14,799 nucleotides of DNA from Pseudomonadota bacterium (lineage in GTDB: Bacteria > Myxococcota > UBA9042 > PHBI01): assembly GCA_005772945.1 (NCBI GenBank), contig SXIE01000132.1:1-14799 (forward strand), written 5' to 3'. Both the position numbers and the translations under genes were made by a program. Shown here piece by piece: positions 1 through 9,900 of the stretch (within the stretch, counting starts at the first letter, position 1; each line of letters begins with the position of its first letter). The notes under the pieces were generated by a model. It saw only the letters and a program-made list of their open reading frames with translations, was not told the origin of the DNA and searched no databases.

Positions 1-912
1 CGTGAGCCCGACGAAGAACCCGCTCGACACCGAGCCGTACCCGTTCGACTGCCCGCCGCCGCCCGCCCCGTGGCTACTTCGGCCGGAGGTGCCGCTCGTG
101 CCGGACGTACACGTCCCGCCGCCGCCGCCGCCCATGCCGAAGGGGTTCGTCCAGACCGGCGCGTAGTCCCCGCTCGTGCCGCCGGTCGCGTTGTAGTTGA
201 GCGTCCAGAAGCCGCAGTCCGTATCCATCTGGCCGCCGTAGCCGCCGCTGCCGCCGGTGGTCGTGGTCGACATGCCGCAGGCGTTGCTCGCGCCCGCCCC
301 GCCGGACTGGTAGCTGTCGTCGCAGGCGGTGTTGTACTCGCGCGCGTTGCCGCCATTGGCGGCCGTCGCGGGCGGGCTCTGCGTGGGGTAGGAGGTGCCC
401 GACGCGCCGGTCGCTCCGACGGCGCCCGCGCCCTGCGTCACGGTGACGCGCAAGAGCTTCAAGTAGACGTTCGTCATCAGGTAGACGGCGTACGAGCTCT
501 TGCCGGACCCGTCGGCCTGCTGGCCCGAGGCCGTGGGCCCCGAGACATACAGGTCCGCCAGTAGCAGCGGCGTCGAGGCCGACCCCAGCGCGGTCGCCCC
601 GCCGACGGCGCGCACGGTCATATACTGACCGCCGTAAGTGCCCCCGGTGAGCGTCGCGCCGTAGCCCGCGGTCGCGCGGTCCGCACGCGCCCAGCTCGTG
701 TTGAAGCCGCCCCAAATCTGCCACGCATACGCGAGGTTCCAGGCCCCAGTGTTCGCATACGTGCCCGGCCCCAGGTAGATGTGCGCCTTGCCGGCAGTCG
801 TCTGCCCGAGCGCCGTCGCGAACGCGCACGGCGACGTCTTGCTGCAGGTCGTGCCGCTACCGGTGGTCGTCGCGAAGAGCGCGTTCGCGATCGTCCCGTC
901 GAGACCGTCGCA
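1..912 (-). other. Start of C-terminal right-handed beta-helix-like domain of the giant lipoprotein
   Basis: After ANCDGLDG the sequence changes from Cys/Asp repeats to Gly/Thr/Ser/Tyr-rich segments. It includes ALFATTTG, SPCAFATALGQ, HIYLGPGTYANTG and IWGGFNTSW. The order 'tandem CDG sites, then NCDGxDG, then hydrophobic IYLGPGTY, then GGF(N/D)xxW' is what I know from bacterial parallel beta-helix (DUF1565/pectin-lyase-like) surface proteins that follow MopE arrays. About 300 residues are visible before the edge. A glycine-rich stretch with a GGGGGG run occurs near bases 125-150. The domain is cut by the window edge, so its length and anchoring are unknown. Confidence 0.7.
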
Positions 913-3900
913 GTTCGCGTCGGTGAACGTCGGCTCGGGCAGATCATTCGTCGTGTAAGTGCCGCCATATTGCGCGGCGCCGCACGCCGCGAATGTGCCG
1001 CCGATGCACAGCGACGCGGGCTTCGTCGCCCCCGCGCAGACGCCCGATTGCAGCTCGCACGCGGGGCGGGTCAAGGTCGTCGACTCGTTCGTCTCGGTGA
1101 CGCAGTCGCAGTCGTTGTCCTTATTGTCGCAGCGCGTCTCGGCCGTTTGGTAGTCGCTCGTATACGCCGTGAACTGCGTCGTGCCGCAACTCTGCCAGGC
1201 CCCCGCGACGCACAGATCGCGCGTGACCTTGGCCCCGACGCACACGCCGACCTGGCTATTGGCGCACGTCGCAAGCTGCGAGGCGTCGATATCGTTGCCG
1301 TCGGTCACGCCGTCGCAGTCGTCGTCCTTCACGTTGCACGACTCGGCGGTGCGCCTGGAGTCGGTCGAGCAGGTGGTCGCCGAGGCCGTCGCGCACTGCG
1401 TCACGCCGCCCGCGCACACGCCCACGCCGCAGCTCGTCCCGACGCCCGCATAGACGACGCCGTTGGGCCCGGTCCAGCTGAAGTCCTCGTCGGTCGTCGC
1501 ATCGCAGTCGTTGTTCTTGCCGTCGCAGTGCGTCTCGACGCCCGCGTCGTAGGTCGAGCCGTTCGCCGTCGCGGCCGTCGTGTAGGACGCCGCCGGGCAG
1601 GCCGCGGTCCAGCTGCCCGCATTGCAGTCGCTGGCGGGGTGCTTGGCGCCCGCGCAAACCCCGCCCTGAACCGGGCAATTGGCGAGGACCAGCGAGGCAT
1701 CGAGCCTGTCGGTCTGGCCGTCGCAGTCGTTGTCGACCGTGTCGCAGGTCTCGCTCGTCGCGCTCGTTTCGGTGTTGCACTGGATCCCCGTTTGCGCCGC
1801 GGTGCAAATGGTGCGGCCGCCGCCGCAGGCGCCGGTCCCGCACGCGGTGTCGATGCCGCTGACGGTCTGGCCGTTGAGCAGCGTCACCGAGAAGTCCTCG
1901 TCGGTCGCGCCGCTGCAGTCGTTGTCTTTGGCGTCGCAACGGGTCTCGGAGCCGCTCTGATAGGACGTGCCGTTGGGCTGGCTCGCGAGCGCGTACTCGC
2001 TGGCCGTGCAGCCCGCCCAGCCGCTCGCGCCCTGACACAACGTCGCAGGTTTCGTCGCGCCCGCGCATGCGCCGGTTTGGTTCTCGCAATTCGGGCGAAC
2101 CAGATCGCCGTCCGCGCCGTCGGTGAGCCCATCGCAGTCGTCGTCGATGCCGTTGCACGTCTCGGTCTGCGCGAGTCCCAGAGTCGAGCACGTCGCCGCC
2201 GTCGTGCTCGCCGCACACACGACCGTGCCGCCGGCACAGCGCCCGAGCCCACACGATTGCCCGAGCGTGCGCACGGCGCCGGTCGGCTGCGTGTACGTGA
2301 AGTCCTCGTCGGGCGCGCCGCTGCAGTCGTTGTCGCGCCCATCGCAGTGCAGCTCGATCCCGTTCTCGTAGGTGCTCGGCGCGTAGGACGCGTAGTCGCT
2401 GGCCGTGCAGTTCGCCCAGCCGGCGGCGCCCTGGCAGCGCGCGAGCGGCCGCACCGAGCCCCCGCACACGCCGAGCTGGACGTCGCAGTTGACGCGCACG
2501 AGGCTCGCGTCGTTCGCATCCGAGAGCCCGTCGCAGTCGTCGTCGGCGCCGTTGCAGCTCTCGTTCACGGCCAGGCTCGAGCTCGAGCACTCGATCCCGG
2601 TCGCGGCGGCCGTGCACTGCACGCGCCCGCCCGCGCACCGCCCGACGCCACAGTTGGCGCCGATCGTCGAGATGAGCGCGCCGTTCGGCAGGACCGCCGC
2701 GAAGTCCTCGTCGGTCGCCGCGTCGCAGTCGTTGTCGAGAGTGTCGCAGCGCGCCTCGCTGCCGGCCTGGTAATTCGCGCTCTTGGCGACATACTCGGCC
2801 GAGCCGCACTGGTTCCAATGTCCGCTCGCGCACAGGACCGCCGACTTTTGCGCCCCGCTGCAAACGCCGCTCTGCAGCTCGCAGAGCGGGTCATCGTTCG
2901 CCAGGAGATCCGCCGCGTCCGCCGCGTCCGAGCTGCCGTCGCAGTCGTCGTCGATCGCGTTGCACATCTCGACCCCCGGCGCCCCGGCGACGCACGTGGT
3001 CTGGGCGCCGTTGGTGCACCGGTTGATCGTCCGCGCGCAGGCCCCGACCCCGCAGCTGGCGGTCCCGGCATCCACGTTCTGGCACGCGCCCGCGACCGTG
3101 CCGGTGCACGTCGCGACGACCGGATCCTGGCACACCGTATTGCACGTCGTCGGGCTCGCGCCGCCGCGATCGACCTCGGACGAGCACAGGGCGTCGCGCG
3201 TCTGGCACGCGCCCGAGCCGTCGCAGGCCGCCTCGCCCGCCGACTGCGAGGCCTTGTAGTAACAGACGTCGCTGAGGACTCCCCAGTGGTAGCCGGTGCA
3301 GTCGATCGCCGCGCACTCGGTGTCCGGATCGGCCCCCGACGGCGCGAACGTGCAGGTGCCCGCACTTCCAGCCAGATCGCAGCGCCGGCACGTGCCCGTA
3401 CACGACGACGTGCAGCACACGCCGTCGACGCACTGGAGGCCGCCCGAGCACTGACCCGAGCTCGTACACACGTCGCCCGAATTGCCGCGCGGTCGGCAGA
3501 CACCAGGGCTCGTCGCGAGGTCGCAGTAGGCACCCGCGTCGCACCCCGCGTCGCCCGTGCAACTCGCCGCGCACGCGGGCGCCGTCTGCGTGACGAGGTT
3601 CGCGCAGAAGACGCTCGGGAAGAGCCCGCACAGGTTCGCCTCGAGCCCCGCGCAGCCGCGATCGTCAGCCACCGGCGGACCGACGGCGCAGATGCTGCTG
3701 CTGCAGAGCGCGTCCCGCCGCTCGCCCTGACACCCCGCCGCATCGACGCACGCCGCCGCCGTCGCGTAGAGCGCCGCCGGGCAGTCGGAGCCCTGCGCGC
3801 AACAGTCGCCCGAGGCGCAGCAGAAGCCGTTCTGGCAGTGGGCGCTCTGGCATTGCGCGGTGCGGCTGCACGCGACGCCGCTCGGCTCGTCGGGCACGCA

Positions 3901-6900
3901 GGCGCCGTTGCGGCAGTACGCATTCGCATCGCATTGCGCGTCGGTCGTGCAGCTGGTCGCGCACTGCGGCGCCGCCTGGCTTGCGCCCCCCACGCAGTAG
4001 AGATCGGGGAACGCCCCGCACCCCTTCGCCAACGTCGCCGCCCCGCACGCGGAGTCGTCGGCGACGTCCCGCGTCGTCCCGCAGATGCTCGCGGCGCAGA
4101 CCGCCACGTCCTTGGTGCCCTGGCAGGACGTCGCGTCGTCGCACGCCGGCGCCTGCGCGTAGGCCGCCGGGCAGTCGCTCGCGACCTTGCAGCAATCGCC
4201 GCTGGCGCAGCAGAAGCCGTTCCGACAGTGCCCGCCCGCGCAGTCGCTCGCCTCGTCGCAGGTCGCGCCATCGATTAGATCGGGCACACACGTGCCGTCG
4301 CAATGTGAATCCGCGTCACACTGCGCGTCGCTCGTACAGCTCGTCGCGCACGCGGGCGTCCCCTGGTCGGCGGCGCCCGAGCACGTCACCGTCGGATAGC
4401 TCCCGCACGTGTTCGCCGCGACCGCCCCGCTGCAGCCCCGGTCGTCGGCCAGCGCCGCGCTCGTCCCGCAGCGCGCGCTCGTGCAGGTCGCGTCGTTGCG
4501 ATGCCCCTGGCAGGTCGCCGCCGTGTCGCAGGCGGGCGCCAAGGTGTAGGACGCCGGGCAATTGTTCGCCGCAGCGCAACAATCGCCGCTGCCACAGCAG
4601 TACCCGTTTTGGCAGTGCGCGCTCGTGCAGTCGCTCGTCTCGTCGCACGCGCCGCCGTCGGCGACATTCACAACACACGTTCCATCGCAGTGATAGCCGG
4701 CGACACATTGGGTGTCGGCCGTGCAGCTCGTCGCGCACGGCGGGGTCGTCTGATCCGCCCCGCCGGCGCACGCGACGGCCGGATACCCCGCCGGGCACGC
4801 GTGACTCACGAGCCCCGCCCCGCACGCCGTGTCGTCGCCGATCGCCGCGCTCGTGCCGCACACGCTCACGGTGCACGTCCGATCCTTGCGCGTTCCCTGG
4901 CATGTCGCGACGTCCCCGCAGCTCGCCGCGACCGCGTACGTCAGCGGGCAATCGTTCGCGATTCGGCAACAATCGCCGCTGCTGCAGCAGTACCCGTTCT
5001 GGCAGTGCGCGCCGCCGCAATCGCTCGCCTCGCCGCAGGCGCGCCCATCCTCGAAGTCCGCCACGCACGCGCGCGAGACCTCGTCGCAGTGCGCGACCAG
5101 GGCGCAGTTCGCGTCGCTCGTGCAGCTCGTCGCGCAGCCGATCCCCACCCCGCCGGCGCCGCCCACCCCGCCGCACGCGTAGAGCCCGCACGACACCGCC
5201 GCCGGCGTCTGGCACGCCCCCGCGCCGCACGCGTCGGCCGCGATCGCGGCGTACGCCCCGCCCGTGGCGACCACGTCGCACCGGCCCGCGAGGCATCCCA
5301 CGAACTGCTCGTCGGTGCTCCCGTCACAGTCCTCGTCGACGGCGTTGCACGCTTCCGCCGCGTTCGGGTGGCGCGCGCTCGCGCCGTCGTCGCAGTCGCC
5401 GCCCCCGCTCGGGCAGCTCACCGGCGTCCCGAGCACCGCCATCCCGACGTCGCAATATCCGTCGCGATCGTCGTCGCAGCCGTCGTCCGCGAGGCCGTCG
5501 CAGTCCTGATCGAGGCCGTCGCAGATCTCGCCGCTCGCGCGCGTGTCGGTCGTACACACCGCGACGCCGCCCCCGCAGGCGACCTTGCCGCCGGTACACA
5601 ACCCGAGCCCGCACGCCTGCCCGAGGAGGCGCGTCCCCCCGAGCGGATCGACGAAAGCGAAGTCCTCGTCGGCGGTCCCGTCGCAGTCCTCGTCGACCCC
5701 GTCGCACGCGCCCTCGACCGCGCCCGAGTACGTCGCCGCGTAGTCCCCCGGCGCGCACCCCTGCCACACCCCGACCACGCAGCGCGCCGCCGGCTTGACG
5801 GCGCCCGCGCAGACCCCCGACTGCAGCTCGCAGAGCGGGCGCACGAGGTCACCATCGGTCCGATCGGTCTTGCCGTCGCAGTCGTCGTCCAGCCCGTTGC
5901 ACGTCTCCGCCCCGGCCTGTCCCTCGCTGGTACAAAGGATAGCCGCCGCCCCCGCCGCGCACACCGTCTGCCCGCCCGCGCACACCCCGCTGCCGCACGC
6001 CGCACCGACGCCGCCCACGACCGCCCCGCTCTTGAGCGTCAGCGAGAAATCCTCGTCGGTCGCGCCGTCGCAGTCGTTGTCGACCGAGTCACATTGCGTC
6101 TCGCGCGCGTCCTCGAAGTCCGGCGACGCCTGCGCGTAGTCGTTTGGCGTGCACGCCGTCCAGGCGCCGGTCACGCACCGCGCCGCGGGCCGCTTGGTGC
6201 CGCCGCAGGCGCCGAGCTGCTTCTCGCAAGAGGTCACCTCGAGCGTCGTATCGTCCCGATCGGTAAACCCGTCGCAGTCGTCGTCGGAACCATTGCACGT
6301 CTCTGCAAGAATCTTCGATTCGCTCGGGCACGTCACACCCGTCCCGGCCGCGTTGCACACCAGCGTCCCGCCTGCGCAGCGCCCCGTTCCGCACGCGGCC
6401 CCGACCCCCTGCGCCGTCTGCCCATTCGCGAGCGACGCCCGGAAGTCCTCGTCGGTCCCCGCGTCGCAGTCGTTGTCGAGGCCATCGCAGCTGCGCTCGG
6501 TCCCAGCCTCGTAAAGCGGCGCGCGCGCCGCGTAGACATCGTCGCCGCACGGCTGCCACGCGCCCGTGACGCACAGCGCCGGCGGCTTGGTCGACCCAGC
6601 GCAGACGCCCGCCACGCGCTCGCACGCGACGACCTGGAGCCCGGGATCGGCCGCGTCCGTGGTGCCATCACAGTCGTCGTCGGCGCCGTTGCACAGCTCG
6701 CCCGACGCGAGCCCCTCGCGATCGCAGACCAGCGTCCCGCCCGCCCCACACGCGCTCTTCCCGCCCGCGCAGGCCCCGCTGCCGCAGTTCCTTCCGACCC
6801 CGTAGACGGTCGCGCCATCGAGGAACGTCGCGCTCAGATCCTCGTCGCTCGCGCCGTCGCAGTCCTCGTCGCGCCCGTCGCACTTCTTCTCGCTCACGGC

Positions 6901-9900
6901 CTGGTAGTCGGCCGCCCGCGCGCGGTAGTCGTTCGCGTCGCACGCAGCCCAGCCGCCCGCCCTGCACTCCTCGGCCAGATGGACGGCGCCGCTGCAGACA
7001 CCCTTTTGGTTCTCGCACGGCGCGATGACCAGACTCGGATCGAGGGCGTCGGTCTTGCCGTCGCAGTCGTCGTCCTGACCGTTGCAGGTCTCGCCCGTGA
7101 CGTTCGCCTCGCCCGGGCACTCCATGCCGTCCTTGGCCGCATTGCAGGCCGTCACGCCGCCCGCGCACACCCCGACGCCGCACGACTTCCCGACGCCCGT
7201 GAGCCGGGCCCCGTCGCGCGTCGTCAGCGCGAAATCCTCGTCGCGCGGCCCGTCGCAGTCGTTGTCGAGACCGTCGCACGCCGTCTCTTCACCCTCGGTG
7301 TACCCAGGATTCACCGACAGATACACCGCGGCGTCGCAAGGCAGCCACGCCCCCGCCTCGCACAGCCGCGCGGCCTTCAGCGCCCCGGCGCACACGCCGT
7401 TCTGCAGCTCGCACGGCGGCCGCTCCAGATCCTCGTCGTCCGCATCCGTCAGCCCATCGCAGTCGTTGTCGATCCCGTCACACGCCTCGCCCGACGCCGA
7501 CGCGCTCGTGTCGCACGCCAGCGTCAGCCCGTCCGCCCCGCACACCGTCACGCCGCCCTCGCACTGCCCGGCGCCACAGGCCTTGCCGACACCCGTAACG
7601 ACCGCTCCCGACGCGAGCGTGACCTGCAGATCGTCGTCGGTCTTGCCGTCGCAATCATCGTCCTTGCCGTTGCAGAGCGTCTCCGACCCCGTCGTATAAC
7701 TCCCCGAACGCGCTGCATAATCGGCCGCGACGCACGCCCCCCACGCCCCGTCGACGCAGCGCTCGGGCAGCGCCAAGGCCCCCGCGCACACGCCGCGCTG
7801 CTCGCCGCACGCGATGCGCTCGAGATCGCCATCGGCCGCATCCAGCTTGCCGTCGCAGTCGTTGTCGACCCCGTCGCACACCTCGGGCAGGACGCTCGCC
7901 ACGCTCGGGCACTCGATCCCCAAGCCGCCCGCGGCGCAGCGCGTGCTGCCCCCTGCGCACCCGCCGACCCCGCAGCTCGCGCCGGCCCCGCGCACGACCG
8001 CGCCGTCGGGTGTCGTCACGTCGAAGTCATCGTCGGTCTTGCCGTCGCAGTCCTCGTCGACCGCGTCGCAACGTCGCTCGGCGCCCGCCTCGTAGCGCGC
8101 GTCGTGCGCGGTGTAGGCCGCGGTGCCGCACGCCCGCCACTGCCCACCCACACACAGACCCGCCGACTTCTCGGCGCCGGCGCAGATCCCCTTCTGCGTC
8201 TCGCAGAGCGGGCGCACCATGCTCGGGTCCGCGCCATCGGTCAGCCCATCGCAGTCATCGTCGAGCCCATTGCACACCTCGGCCTGCGCGTTGCGCTCGG
8301 TCGAGCAAACGATGTCGCGCCCATCGGCCGCGCACACGGTGAAGCCGCCGCCGCAGATCCCGGTCCCACACCGCCGCCCGGCGCCGATGACGAAATGCCC
8401 GTCCTTGAGCGTGACGACGAAATCCTCGTCGGTCGCGCCGTCGCAATCGTTGTCGAGCGCGTCACAGCGCAGCTCGGTCCCATCATCGTAGCCCGCCGAC
8501 CACGCCCCGTAGGCCGCCGGCGCGCACGCGAGCCAACCCGACGGGCGACACGCGCTCGCCGCCTTGGTCGCCCCCTGACACACCCCGTCCTGCAGCTCGC
8601 ACGAGACGCGCTCGAGCGTCGGGTCGTCCTTGTCGGTGAGCCCGTCGCAATCGTCGTCCGCGCCGTTGCACGTCTCGCCCGCCACCGCCCCCAAGCTCGA
8701 GCAGGTGAGCCCGCTCTTATCGGCCTTACACAAGGCCGTGCCGCCCCCGCAGCTCCCGGTCCCACACGCCTCGCCGACGCGCGCCTCGGCGCCCTCGTCC
8801 GAGACGTAGACGAAGTCCTCGTCGCTCGCGCCGTCGCAATCCTCGTCGCGTCCGTCGCACGCCACCTCGGCCCCCGCGACGTACCCAACCGCCGCGTAGT
8901 CCGCGTCCCCGCACGGCTCCCAGCCGCCCAAGACGCAGCGCACCGCCGGCCTGAGCACCTCCGCGCACACGCCCAGCGTGTTCTCGCAGGCCGGCCGCGC
9001 GAGCCCGTCGTCGTCGCCGTCGGTCTGCCCATCGCAGTCGTCGTCCTGCCCGTTGCACACCTCGACGCGCGCCTCGACCGCGCCCGCGTCGACACACACG
9101 GCGTGCCCGAGCGCGCAGCGCACGACATCGTCCTCGCAGGCATCGGCATCGTCGCCGTCGCAGGCCGCGCCATTCTCGGCAAACGTCTCGTCGATCCGCC
9201 CATCGCAGTCGTCGTCGGCCCCGTTGCAGGTCTCGACCCCCGGGACGGTGTCCCCCTCGCAGACCGGCTTTCCATCGGCCCCGCAGGCCCATCGTCCGCG
9301 CGCGCACTGGTCGCCGTCGTCGCCGTCGCAGGGCTTGCCCAGATCCACGAAGGCCTCGTCCGTGTCGCCGTCGCAGTCGTCGTCGAGTCCGTTGCACGAC
9401 TCGACCGCCGGCATCTGCCCCGAGCACGCGCCGAGCCCATCGGCGCCACATGCGCGCCGACCGGCACACGCGCCGACCGCGTTCGCAACGACGCACGCGG
9501 TCGAGGCCTGCCGATCGATCGCGAACGGCGAGCACTCACACGCCGCGCCCGCGGCCGGCAGGCACAGCTCGACCGCGGCACCGCCCACCGTCACGCTCTC
9601 GCACCCCGCGCCGCTCGGGCACGTCCCGCCCTCGCACGCCGTGGCACAGAACGAGCCGCTGCCATCGGGCGCCGCCACGCAGCGCGTCGCCTGCCCGGGG
9701 CTCAGCGGATCGCCGCAGTCGGCGGCCTCGTCGCACGGCATGCAGTAGGTCGTGTGATCGTAGATGCAGATGAAGCTGACGTCCGCGCCGCCGTTCGAGA
9801 CGGGCCGGCAGCTCCAGCCGCTCGGGCACGCCTCGCTGCACGTCTTGGTGCACGTCTGGCCGCTCGGACCGGGCACGCACCAGCCGCTCTGGCAGTCGTC

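Noticed and set aside
1256..2863. Minus-strand open frame offset from the main one, with RRLRR-like repeats
   Set aside because: A frame-shifted reading of the MopE array; Arg-rich, no start signal, and the in-register frame is continuous.
781..4278. Long plus-strand open frame (about 1165 codons) opposite the giant gene
   Set aside because: It lies codon-for-codon against the Cys/Asp repeats. GAC/TGC/GGC codons read backwards give GTC/GCA/GCC, producing monotonous Ala/Val/Arg 'protein'. It has no domain and the minus-strand frame has clear motifs.
1087..9396. Regular repeats considered as a CRISPR array or tandem DNA satellite
   Set aside because: The periodicity is in the protein. DNA copies are diverged at synonymous and variable positions, the units are about 400 bp and coding, and there are no short identical repeats with unique spacers.
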